Source: Lytechinus variegatus (taxonomy: Eukaryota; Echinodermata; Echinoidea; Temnopleuroida; Toxopneustidae). From it: a stretch of DNA of 64,000 nt. The notes beneath the pieces were generated by a model, which saw nothing but the letters and a program-made list of their open reading frames with translations, searched no databases and was not told the origin of the DNA. The translations under genes were made by a program, and so were the position numbers. The stretch lies in assembly GCF_018143015.1 (NCBI RefSeq), contig NC_054757.1, forward strand, positions 1,432,001-1,496,000. The letters run 5' to 3'. Shown piece by piece: positions 11,707-24,400 of this stretch (the stretch's first letter is position 1; each line of letters opens with the position of its first letter).

Positions 11707-14700
11707 TTATACCCATGCACCATCACGACCTCGATGACTACTACCGCGATCAGCCTCCTCCATCTCCCTCCTCGATCATCATGTCCATGATCACGACATC
11801 CACTTGGTGCGAATTTCGCCTGCTAAATAAAACGCCTTGTGATATTGTCAGGACGTGTTGTAATTATTTTGTATTAATGTAACTTCATGTATGTAATATT
11901 AAGTTACATTTCGTTTACTGTTTATATCTATATGAATTGTACACATGTTTCAAGCTTTTGACTGCCATACCTGTATCTCTTTGAAAAAATCAGTAGAAAT
12001 TAATTGAATTTGCCGGTATTGTCAATATAAACATTTCAGATGTAATTCATCTTCTTGTAATATGATTTCGTCATAAGAAAAGGAAATATTCATCGCTAGT
12101 TTGCTATATGTCAATGACGATTCCTAACTCTTTCAATCCATCTTACAAACTTACAGACGTTGACATTTCTCCCTGAATTTTAAAAATTTTATTTCTTACA
12201 ATTACAATTGGGCCTAGAAACGAATTCAACAAATTTCCAATTTATCTGAATTCAATTCAGGTTAACATTTTTTGTATATGAATTGACAATCCATTTTCAC
12301 GTGAAGCATACAAATCCCAAATAAAGTACAAAACAATGGCTATAAATACAATATTTGAATTACGAAAGAAGGCGTGAAATCTAGAAAGCAGGGGCTTGTA
12401 TCGGTTTACACTTGCAAAAATATACGAATAAAAAACAATCGAAAAGGATAAGAGAAGGGAAAGGAAAGGAAGATAGGTGAAAAGAAAAGAGTTAGAAGCG
12501 AAGAGGCGAATAGAGAAAGAACATGAAGAAAGGACATATATTATTTAGCATGACATAAGATGACTGTATTAAATAATCACGATTCAACAGCCATATATAA
12601 TAGAAAGTATAAAATAATGCAATCAAAAAATCTCAAGACTATTTGTCCGCTTATCCCCTAAAATAATTATGTATGGAACTGTCTTCCTGAAGTAATTAAG
12701 GATTTAACTTCTGAAACTTAAAAAAAAACACTTTCAGAACAATTCTTATGATTCTTCTTAATTCCCCTCATACATATGTCATAGTGCTTGAATAGCCTCT
12801 TGAGCACAATCAACAATCAACTTAAATGATATCCGTGTTGGGTCAATGGATGATTTCTAAACCATGTAAGGCATGAAAGGTGGACATCTGAAATCGGACT
12901 TGAAATTAAACAACATTATTTGTGATATTCTGCCAAAGTTAAACATTTTGATTTGATTGTAAATAAATGCACCAAAAGCACTTCATGAGAGCAAAATTAT
13001 ATTTCCCTTTATTTATCAAAAATGATAAAATATCATTCCATAATGGATAAAAGAAAAATGTCTTCCCATCTGACAGCACATTTCGGGGTTCCTCATCCAC
13101 AAAACCAAATGCATGGATATGATGGGAGGAGCGAGCGAGACATTGGTGGTGTTCAGAGTAGCAATCCCCTTTTTTGCTTGTTAAATCATTATAAAAAATT
13201 AAAAAGTCCATTACATATTCCTTCTTGTACGTTGTAAACTCTGCAAGAGATGATGTTGAGATTCTAAACACAGGAGCGACAGGTATACCCAATCCCAGCG
13301 CCTGAAGTGATAACAAACGCGCCGAGAAACATCCCTTGACTTTGACCTTGAAATATGAAATCCTTGACATTACAACCTAGCAAAGGTAAAGGGGACAGGA
13401 ATTAAGAAAAAAAGATGGAGAGATATCGAGAGAAGGGGAATGGGTAGGGAATGGTATGTTTTGACTTGGACAAGTTGAGATGGCCTGAAAGAGAGGGCAT
13501 TTTGGTTGATTGTCTTCGCGTATAAAGCTTCCGGGGAGGCGGGAAGGTGGCGCCGCCGTCACGCGCAACATACACATCAAGCTGCCAAGGAGAGGGTGAT
13601 GGGCGACAAGAACGGGCGGGAGTGACATAAGGGAGATCAAGAAACAAGAACCTCATCTCCGTCAAGAATGAAAAGCAATTTGTAAAGATGCTTGTCCGAT
13701 CAAGTTGGATAAACAAGGCGCAGTTTTCTTAAAAGGCCGTTCACATTGGCCAAATTTCGATTAGATCTCACCGAGCGGCAGTCAAAAGGTTTGCACGTTT
13801 CCCCGCGCCCGGCACAAAATGTACACGATGCGCATCATCTCACGCTGATGAGAAATGGTGCTTGAATTAAATGGTGGCAGCAGTGGGATAGCGCCTTCCC
13901 GCCATGGTGAGGTGATATTGTATCATAGCTGACAGATCGCTTGATTCCTGGGGATGTTTACCTATTATTTCCTATCCTATCCGGGTTGAACTAAAAGTCA
14001 GAAACACGTTTGCTTTTGCAGAGGGGGTAAAGTTAGACATATCGGACTCAAGGTCTGCCAACTTCTGACAAGAACAATAATTGATACGACTTTGGGGGAA
14101 GATGGATCGACGCAAATTAGAACTACACCTTGCCCCAAGCATGTCAAACTTCCTGTATTGAAAGACAACATGGTGATTACATCGACACGTGGTATTTGTT
14201 TTGAATATCTTTTAATGTTATTGCTGTATGTTGCATGTGTAAAAGTTGTAAATATGCAACTGGATAGACATTGATTATGTTTCCATTTATTTTAAGACTA
14301 ACAGTTATCGATAAACAAAAATAATCCCGAAATTGTCTTGATTAATTCGTCTCGTAACGTTTTCTCAAAATATGTTAATAATATTTTGAAATGGCTTTTC
14401 CAAATGATCTTACCATAGACATAACCCTAAGGCCTGCATCACTGGTGAATGACATATAAAGAATATTTATATCATGATCTTACATAATAGCGAACTTAAG
14501 TACATACCCCTCTAAAAAATCAACAAACTTATTCGACTGCTTTGAAGCAGTATTTTAAAGGTTTTTGTGAAGCTTTGGTAAACGGCCAATTATGAATTTT
14601 GATTGATATCGTCTTCATTACTCTAAACTGGTTTGTAGAACACTCTAAATCAGCGTGAGCATAATCATGCCGCCGCAAGCACATTTTATTGTTCTATAAT

Positions 14701-16060
14701 TCTAAGGTGATTGACTAAAAATGACTACGACATAAAAATATAAATGATCACATGGAGCTATATACTGCATCACAACCAACTAAGTTGTAATCGACTCTAT
14801 CGAATGTGTGCATGTGTAGTGAGCCATGGACCTAATGAGTGAGCTAAATAAGTCACCTGGTCAAGTTTGTGGGTACGTGGATGGAGTTATTCAATCAATA
14901 ATGATTAGAAAACAATTATTCTCAGATGTATCGATCAGTATGGTGTTTTTAGAAACACAAATACACAACAAAATGAAGTTTGTATTTGAATGTCATATAT
15001 TTATCCGTAATCCTTATAGAATGGCGAAAATTCAAGAGACTCGAGATTAAATTGATCAATAAGAGGTTTGTGATGGCGTTAAGGTAATCGAAATCTCAAG
15101 TAGATGTGAACGGAGTTCGCACTATTGGGATCACGGGAGATTTAGAGATTGCCAGACAGGTTTTGAGAGTGACACACGCCAGGATCTTCGGCGTCGTAAC
15201 TGTCAGCGCTCTGATGATAGCAAGATGGAGAAGATGGGGTGTTCTGTCTGCGTAACAACAGATGACACAGACTAATCATTGTAAATAAGAACAACCCATC
15301 GCCGCTAAGTAGAAGGTGCCTAAAGTTTAATATAAGGTGAATTCAAGCCAGAAACACAACACGACAAAAAGTAATTCTTTAAAATATTTTTAAAGACATT
15401 TTTTTCTTTTAAGGAGATAGTGTACACAAAATAATATAAATATTTTCGAAAATCTTTCTTACGAATTTGCTGATTGCTAATTTATCAGAGCGCTGAAAAG
15501 ATTACAGCCAGAAATGAAAGGTTATAATATGAAAATGTTACTTTTACTCCGGTTGGTATGAAAAAGGACAATCAGTAAACAAAAAGACATAACACTTCAT
15601 GAATTTGGTTAAGTTGCATTGAATTTTTATTTGTGGTTGGACATGCACTTTGAAATTATTAAAGTAGGTCTTAAAGATGCGCAACCCAATGAAGTCATTA
15701 CTATTCATTACACTTTCGTTTCAGACTTTGTGTAGAAACATACTTTATAGATAATCCAACTTTATTTCCACCGTGAGTGAAAATACCAAACTAAAACATA
15801 AAGCGCGCACACAAACACAGAAGTTCTGTGAAACATTAAAAAATAATTATTCCACATTGCAGAAATATTCTCCTCATCGTCTCTCCTCGTTATTTTTCGT
15901 ACATTACTCATTTCATGCATTATGTTGTTGTTTATTCCACTCTTTCTTCCTCATTTTTGGCCAGTATCATTGAATATTAATGAATAATGACATACAACCA
16001 CAGCTTCTCAGTGGACCTTTCCATTTCAAGCATGTTATTCTCAGCTACAATTATTTAATG
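11707..16060. other. No gene seen; spacer
   Basis: Contains a purine-rich tract (12,425-12,535) and short ORFs without recognisable domains. No RNA gene, clear MITE or exon could be supported. Confidence 0.45.
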
Positions 16061-16064
16061 ATCC

Positions 16065-16150
16065 ATATTAAGTTTCGAATGTACAATTAAAATGAATATA
16101 TATATATATATATATATATTCATCGTAATTATACATTCTAAACTTAATAT
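16065..16150. repeat. Perfectly placed (TA)n at the centre of an 86-bp inverted repeat
   Basis: Arms of about 33 bases (ATATTAAGTTTCGAATGTAC... and its near complement ending TCTAAACTTAATAT, few mismatches) flank a (TA) run of about 20 bases. The whole can form a long hairpin or cruciform. Confidence 0.75.
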
Positions 16151-16657
16151 ATGTATATTTCCGTTACATGTTTCTGTATTACATTTCAATAGTTATAACT
16201 GTATTTTTTATGGATTTTGTATACTGTTTTGTTGGAAATGAGAAAAGATAAAACTGAAACTGATGCCACGATGAATATTGTCACACTATTGATCAGAGGG
16301 CAGTGCATTCTTATGAACCCACTCTGCTGCAGGCTAATTTTTACGATAAGTGCTACGATAAGGGCTAAATCTGTTTTGGAGGCTTTGAATCAGACTACAA
16401 GTCATGGATTTTTCAGAGTCTTGCCTCATTTCTAAACAAAAAAAGAGAACTTTGAAACATCGTTCAAATCGAGACTCGAATCTGCGTCAATAAAATAGCG
16501 CGTCGTTCTACAGATCGCGCCACATCAGTCGACTTGAGCGATGCGCTGGAACCAAATCATGTTTCGTGTCGCTATGAATATTCATGAGGCGTAATCTGAC
16601 TAAATAAACCCTATTGGGTACCATTTATGTTAATTAGCTCTGATCGTAAGTTGAGGA

Positions 16658-16753
16658 CACAGTCACACCAACGAATCCGAATCCAGCTCAATCAAAACTA
16701 TAACGTTATTTCCAATATACCATCGGTCGGTTTAGAGTTGGTTGAGTGACTGC
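16658..16753. mobile_element. GTCACACC MITE, copy a
   Basis: Left end CACAGTCACACCAACGAATCC, right end (complement) CGCAGTCACTCAACCAAC; the centre holds ATCGGTCGGTTTAGAG. It matches copies at 45,832, 53,607 and 62,427. Confidence 0.65.
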
Positions 16754-17249
16754 GTTATTAGATTGATTGGGTTTGAAATCCTCGTGAAATAAGGCTTCTA
16801 TGTTTATTTTATCCTGCATTACGTCTTACAACAAAATGTGATCCGCAGAGGGTGTTGGTGATTAATCACAACGAGTGTCTTGTTGGTGAACACTATATGC
16901 TAGGAGGATATCCCGTCCAAAAGTGCGCGTTAATAAATTGAAATACGTACGTCATCTCGGAATCCTTGCAACGAAGAACCCCATGTATCATCTAATATAA
17001 TGCCCGAGTGTGCAGTGGTACCAAATATATTAGGTAAAAGTTTGATTCTTCTATTTTACGAGGCATAAGTGTTTGAACAGGTTTCGTCCATAGCTTACCG
17101 AATAGTACCGAATAGTATATTTTTACTATTCAATGCACGAACATAAGCATTCAAAAATATACAACATGTTGGTATTTTTTTAACATATAATCTTGGGATT
17201 GGGTCTCGTCTATCCAATGATAGTAAAAGTTTTGACAGAATGTTACACT

Positions 17250-18095
17250 TGAGTGAGCACTGTCCATTTTTGTAAAGCTCGCAGAAATCTGTTTGCGCAG
17301 AAATGCTCGTTTTCACGCTGTGTCAAAGGGAAAGGGCGAAATCAAACTTACCCTGCGAAACATATCTCATACATTTCCCTTGCACTTTTAGTCAGTTGAA
17401 TAAAACGGATACATTCAAACATTTTGTAACAATTTTTGTCACCAAAATTGAAATTTCAACACATTGTAAGCACAACCTTTACCATTTTTGTGCCAGCTGG
17501 ATCTGAGGACATAACTGAATCTGAACAAAAGTTTTTATCAGACATCTCCAGCATTTTTCACTAAGGTTTTATCATTTAAAGTGGGTTTACATTTCATTTT
17601 TCATTCAATACTTGTTTATCCACACTTTTTGCAAGCTTGACAATGATTAACAAAATGAAAATCAAGCCTAAACCATTTTATGTAAATCACAGCTCAGTGT
17701 AATTTAAAAGCAAGTATCGTCACAATGGCCTTGGTGTGCGGGGGAGTGGGTGGGGCGCAATGCACCCTTCGAAGTGTTTTGGGCAAGGAAACAAGTTAAA
17801 AAAGGTAAAAGATATCGTCAAATTGATTTTACTCGCCTATAATTCCATGTGTTCTTCGTGATTGAGGTCTACTTTTATTCGCATAACTATTTCAAAGTTC
17901 TGCGCAAATAATTTTTCACTAACTTTTCAAAAGTAAGTGGTGCTCACTCAAGCGGAAATATTTTTCGACAGTTGTATCGTAATAGCTTAAATGGATCTGT
18001 ACCAATGTTAAAATGTGGAAAAATCTTCAGGATATAACAAATGTATAATTTTACAGGACTTTTTCTAAGTGTAAACTTTTTTTGATACGCCCTGT
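17250..18095. mobile_element. Probable DNA-transposon remnant ending GATACGCCCTG|TA
   Basis: The right limit reads ...TTTTTTTGATACGCCCTG followed by TA, like a transposon end with TA target. The block ACTTGAGTGAGCAC near 17,253 recurs inverted at about 17,941-17,955. The left terminus is missing and no transposase is visible. Confidence 0.4.
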
Positions 18096-18120
18096 AGTAT
18101 GTACCTTTTACGAGGCCTCC

Positions 18121-18325
18121 ATCATGTCCATCATCATCAAGCCTAGATGGCGGTCTCCTGCATTCCTATAAATAATCTTGTTTTGAAAAACGTATAATAC
18201 ATCTTGTTGATTTTCATTTACAATATTTATACTATACGACTAATATTATTTTGTTTTATGTATTACCTTTGTATATTGTATATATGTATTTTGTAATTCT
18301 GATAGAATGCAGAAATAAATAAATC
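18121..18325 (+). mobile_element. 3' end of a non-LTR retrotransposon (5'-truncated)
   Basis: AT-rich 3' UTR-like sequence ending in a short tandem tail (AAATAAATAAATCAAAT), the kind of end left by CR1/L2-type elements. No ORF remains. It lies directly beyond the MCT stop codon. Confidence 0.45.
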
Positions 18326-18368
18326 AAATAATTCCCCATCCCCTGGGATCGATTTACACCCATGATAA

Positions 18369-18490
18369 CTACTTGTGATTGGGTTGTTTCATCAATAATA
18401 TCGGTAGCATCAGTAAACAAACCACTAATTCAACACCAGCTAGAAGAGTAAAACTCGCATCGTACGATGCAAAGTGTCCACCTACAATAC
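18369..18490 (-). CDS. MCT-like gene, last exon (residues 433-472 and stop)
   Basis: The acceptor TTGTCCGCAG precedes a phase-1 exon that reads IVGGHFASYDASFTLLAG then a hydrophobic helix ending LLMKQPNHK and TAG. SYDASFTLLAG matches the conserved pattern (Y/D...SF..AG) before the final helix in MCTs. It is too short to stand out as an ORF and was found by phase matching to exon 3. Confidence 0.8.
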
Positions 18491-21400
18491 CTGCGGACAA
18501 AACAAGAAAAAACAGTGAAAACGGATTTGAAATTGCTATAAAAATAACTTATTAATAACTTACTAAAAATGTCTTATTTATTAATCAGTTCCTTCAACAC
18601 CTAGGGGTTTTTATCTTCTGAGTCATCACAAATATTTATTCCAATTGGATGGTCAGATAATTTAACTGTGATGGTTGTAATGAATAAAAAAATTGAATAA
18701 ATGAATACTAAGTAAATGAATAAATAAATAAATAATCAGGTAGAGTTACCTTATTCATTAGCCGTATTCAATTAAAGTTTAATAACAAAGAAAATTATTG
18801 ATAACATGAATATGAATAAAAATTTGTTACATTCGAAAAATTCAAAATGGTAAATAGCATATACAAAATGAAATGATGAAATTTTTACTTTTTTTTTCTA
18901 AAATGTCATTCCAGTGGTATGAATACGTACAAACATGGCACACAATGATGACAATACTTAATGACTTCCTACGTATCAGTATACCAGTAATATATATGAA
19001 ACATCAATTTATGTACATGACAAGACATGAATGTGAGAGACTTTTATCATGTTTACAAGACTTTAAAATGAAAAGTTGAAAAGCGACGCGCAGTCACCAA
19101 ATTTTGCACCTCGGCGCATTCGCGATATTCGTTGAGGGGGGGGGGTAACTCATCCTATTCATGATTTACAAAACATGAATAGAGTGTCTCGTTCAGTAGG
19201 TCTAAATCTTGAAATTTTCCGCTCGCGCTTCGCGCTCTCATTATTTGATTTTTAAAATATGTAACGTCTTCATGGCTAACTGCATGCAATATTTAACAGG
19301 TACCTTTTCCATCATGTGTATAACCCTTACAAATGCTATCAATGATGTGTATTCAAAAATAGTAATAAATGAAGGACGTAAAAAACTATTTCCAAAATAA
19401 TATGTCACCGTTTAGGTTCTTACCTGACAGACAACCGCCAATGAATGTGCCTGAGCCAAAACATAGTTCGAAGATTGCGTATGCAATGTCGAAGTTTTCC
19501 GCACACACTCTTCTTCTGACCACCAGCGGTCCTAGAATAGACACGCCAGCTATACCAATAGCAGACACACACGCTGTTACGAACATTGCATAGTATTGGT
19601 GAATAAAGACATCGCAAAGCAGAGCTGAAGCATTCACCAAGGTTACACCAATGTACAGGAAAATTGGGTTCGATAAACGACCGGAGAGGGCGCCAGACAA
19701 GAGTCTTGCGAAAAAGTTACCCAAAGAGGCAAATAATGTCATGACAATTGTAGCGTCAATGGAGTAACCTCTCTGGATGGCACGAGGGACCAGAAAAGCA
19801 TGCCAGCCACAATATACCAAACCATCCAAGATAGCAACTATAAACATTATATTCACCGACGGGTCCTTGTAAAAACTAGAATGCCGAATGTTATCGAGAA
19901 GCTGTTTTAAAGTTTGATTTTGCTGATGCAGTTGGTCCCTGATCTGATTTACTGCAGAAGTGTGTGTAGGTTGATGGTAAGAGCTGGAAACGGAACTCCT
20001 AGCACGACATAACGGCGTAACATCTTCGTCAGACGTCGTTAAACAATCGTAGAATCTTTGATCAGCAGGACGATTTTCCAGGAAGTCATCAATATTCTTA
20101 CAATGGTCCCTACTCATGTCCTCAATAGTTGATTTATTGACTCGTATGGAAACGACACATGGGATCAGATTGGCCATAAGACCTCCTAGCATAAGGAGGC
20201 CACTTCTCCAACCATAAAGCTTTCCAAAGATATCCGCCAGGTAGGGTAGAAGTACCATTCCAAAACCGAATCCACTCATACCTACACCGTATAAGATATC
20301 GAAGTTCTTCTTGTCTGCAAGTTGGTCTAAGGCAATCGTTAAGGATATCGCCAGCAAGCAATGACCAATGCCTGTTGATTATGAAAGGAACAACACGATT
20401 TGATGTCATCAAAATGTCAATTAACTGAAAAATACATCCATTATAACTTCAAGGGGGAAGCAAGGCATATGAAAAATCTAAGCTTCATTGTATTGTAACC
20501 AATAAATATAGGTGACCTGTATACTACCAATGAGAACATACTTTTTAAGAATCAAATATTCTGTTGATATCTTTCACAATCAATTATGTTTTCTCAGTTG
20601 ATTTAAATTATAGATTGACCCTTTCCCCGCAAAAAAAACGTTACTGTAGATTAATAGCGAAATAAACATGATAAACAAAACAAAAAATATCTGAAAATTG
20701 GATACCATGTGTCTTTACAGGACCTCTTACCCTCAGCGGTAGGTCTTCTTAAAGAGGAATTTGTAAGAATGATTTTTTTTCTGAATTTGTACAATTGAAA
20801 AACCTTTACGAAACCCCCAATATCTATATCTTACCAGCCAAGGCCAAGAAAACAGCTATCATAACGTTGTTAGGAGCCAGGGCTGTAAGAATGACACCCA
20901 GAGATATCAAACAAGCTCCACAGATCAGCATAATTCGACGAATGGCCTTCAAACGGTAGAGAGCGACAATCAAAGGAGCTATATTTAAGCAGAAAATAAA
21001 ATAAAAATCGCAATGAAATTAAAATGGATTCATTCGAACGACGATAAGGCATTTCTATTCTGTCGTTTACGATACCTATACGTGTCTGTATACTACAGGT
21101 ACGTTAAGGTACGTTACTCGGTCTCAAAGGATAAGTCCACCCAAACAAAAAGTTGATTTGAATAATAAAAAAAAAAAAAATCTAACAAGCACAACACTGA
21201 AAATTTCATCAAAGTCGGACGTAAAATGAGAAAGTTATGACATTTTAAAATTTTGCTTAATTTCACAAAATAGTTATTATGCACATCCTGGTTGGTATGC
21301 AAATTCGGAGACTGATGATGTGATCCACTCTCTTACCTTCGATATTTTGTGTAGCCTCCTTTTAAACTGTCTTCCGTCTCTCCTTTATACTATAGTATGT

Positions 21401-24400
21401 AATGCTGTCTCTACGTATTGAAACTAAGTTACAGGTGCTTGCCCCCCCATACAAGCTTTGCTTTTCTTGGCAAGCACCTCCGTTTTGTTTTATATAGTTA
21501 TTATAGTCAAAGTTACTTTAGTTCGCATTAGTTCTCATTGTTTATACCTTCTAATTCTTATGCATTATTGATGTAATTCAAATTTGACTGTGTATTGTTT
21601 GATTTTGTTGTGTTTTGTGAACGGAAAATGAATAAAAATCTAAATCTAAATCTCCATTTCTTTGGTATTTTATTACATGAAATATTTTAATTCTCTCTTC
21701 AATGTCAAGTGAAGCAATGATTAATTCCTTTCCGAATATGTGGGATTTTATTTTCATTGTTCAATACTGTATGGTTCATTTATATTGGTCCTTCTTGTAA
21801 AATATAGTGTAAAAAATGAATATTGTATAATTTAAACAGTAAATAACAAAAGAAATAGTAAGTGAAGGACATCATCAACTGTCTCATTCGCATGTCACTG
21901 AATTGTGCATATCGCTATTTTGTGAAAAATAAGTGAAATGTTAACATGTCATATCTTTCTTATTTTACCTCCGATTTTGACGAAATTTTCAGCATTATGC
22001 TTGTCTGATTTTTCTCTTTTGATTCAAATCAATATTTCCCTGAGGTGGACTTGACCTTTAAAGAATTTACCACAGACACTGCTGAAAGTTGAAAATTGTA
22101 GGTTTTCGATCGCAATTAGCTGTTTTAAGATGTTACCTTATAATGTAGGGTGGCGCGATAGCTCAGTCGGTAGAGCGGGGGTTCGGATTCCGGTGACCCG
22201 GGCTCGATTCCCAAGTGGTGCGCTAGTGCCCTTTGGTAAGGCATTTATCCTCATTACCAGGTCCCTCGGAGAGGACCTTAAGTCGTTGGTCCCCTGGTTG
22301 GTTGCTCACAGGCATTCGTGCTTTCTTAGCAGTCAGGTAAAAAACCTCGGTATAACATATAATAATTGTTGGAATCGCTAATCGGTCAGAGACAGGAGGG
22401 TTTTTAGACTAAAATTGCCGGGTTGGAATGGAAAGGAACTCGTCTACTTCCGGATATGGGACCTTTGCACTGTATTCGCCTATCAAACCGTCTTGTCCTA
22501 ATTGTGTAGTTCGTTAATGTTGAAGCTGATTACTCTATCAGGGGTGGTGGTTCGGAGCCATTTATCCTAGTGGTAGTGGTCTGGGATACTTCTCCAGAGA
22601 GGTGTTTTTCCTGGAGGACTGCTGGAGGATGGTTGTCATGTGAACACTTTTAGGCTTAGGATTAAACATCCTAGAGGGGCATTTGAATCAAAGGAGCTGA
22701 AAGGTTACTTAAGGAGGAACGCGTCCACTGCGGGTAGTGACCAGAGGTGCTCTGGTCGGAGGTCCATTCGGTACGCCCCTTTACAACTTGATACAATTTG
22801 ATGATCCGTGTCTAATTTAAAGTCCTATAAGAACATTAGACAATTTAATCGATCTTAACATGTCTTGAATTTTCTGTTTTGGTACTATTAACATGGACAG
22901 AAAATCTAATTTGATTTTATTTATTCAGATTTCTAACATCTACGATATGTTTTGTTCCATACATCTCGAAACATAATCAGTAGAACAAGGAAATTTATAT
23001 AACAATAATCAAGATAACCAATCAAACAAGTTGGAAATAAGAGGAGGCTGCTGAAAAGCGGAGCTTGTAGAGTGCAGTCTTCTATAAAAATTTAAGATGG
23101 AGATATTCGTATAAACAAAAACACAAGTACAACGTGGTAAAAAGTTTAACATAAATCCAGTTAAATGTAGGTTCATAGCTTAAAAAAGAAAAAGAATGAT
23201 AGTGCATGAGCGTTGTGGCCCAGTGGATAATTATTTAAATTATTTAATTATTTAAATCGCCATGAGCACCGAAAGGTGGACCTGTGCGCTATATAAGCAT
23301 CTTGGTCTGTGTAGTACATGATTCGGAGTCACGCGAAAATAAACTCTGCAATATGTCCTGAAATAGGACTCAAATTTACTCGACTGGGCATGTGCGGGCA
23401 CTCATCTGGCATATACAATAATGAATAACAATATTTTACCGACCACATTTGAAATTTTCATCCGCCGTAAACGATCGGAAAAGTGTTAAAATCTGGTTTC
23501 AGTAAAGGTCAAATACTAATTAAAGGTTAATTGATATAATCTGGGCAAATATCTCGGCGTATAGTGATTGGTTATTGATGTCTTGTAATGCATTCAAATT
23601 TCAGTTTGTTTATTAGTATGCAAGATGGAAAATTGATACAGACATGACAGAGGGATATTCGTAAATTTTCACGCTTCTGATTTCTTCGCTGAAACTGGCG
23701 GCTTCGAATGCGGACATCAAAAAACCTTTACTGCCGTTCTTTCTTTTGTGCTTCTTTAGAAATGAATAACTGCTTGAATAAATGTTTGCCTGTTGGAACT
23801 CCAGTCATAGACTCTCATGGTCAAAGGCACGAAAAGATCTAAAACGAGGGGTTTTGGGCGTGAACGTACTGGCCGAAACTCACTGAACCCAATCGATTGG
23901 ACTCCGCATCAGTCAAATTGACTTAGACCAGTAGTCAGCTGGGTGCCGTGCAACTGATATGGAAATCACTGATAATCACATTTCTGACATATATTCTAGT
24001 CAGAAATAACTATGTTCTAGTAAAATACGACTAGAAAACAGTTAAATTTGACTAGATAACAGTTGCAACCAGCTGACCCTATTAACCAGTCAATTTTGAC
24101 TGATTTGTTTTTAGAGTGTACCAAAGGAATTAGGGTACTATTATTTGGTGTCACTCGGGTTGGTTGTTGAATTAGCTCCCTAATTCATTTAGCCTTTTGG
24201 ATAAAGAATTGTTGTTGTTAAGATGTTACAATTGAGATCACCGAGTAATAAAAATTCGACCAGAAAAGGCAGTGACTTTATCAAGTTTATTCATGCTCTA
24301 ACACTCACAAGGAATCTCATGGATAAACAGGCACAGCGTTCACAAGCATGGGCGGAAATCCCAGGAGGGACAGGGGGACGCGTTCCCCTACCAAAAAATA

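Noticed and set aside
13377..13716. Overlapping minus-strand ORFs of about 90-100 codons
   Set aside because: Low-complexity Pro/Ser/Phe-rich sequence opposite a purine-rich tract; no support.
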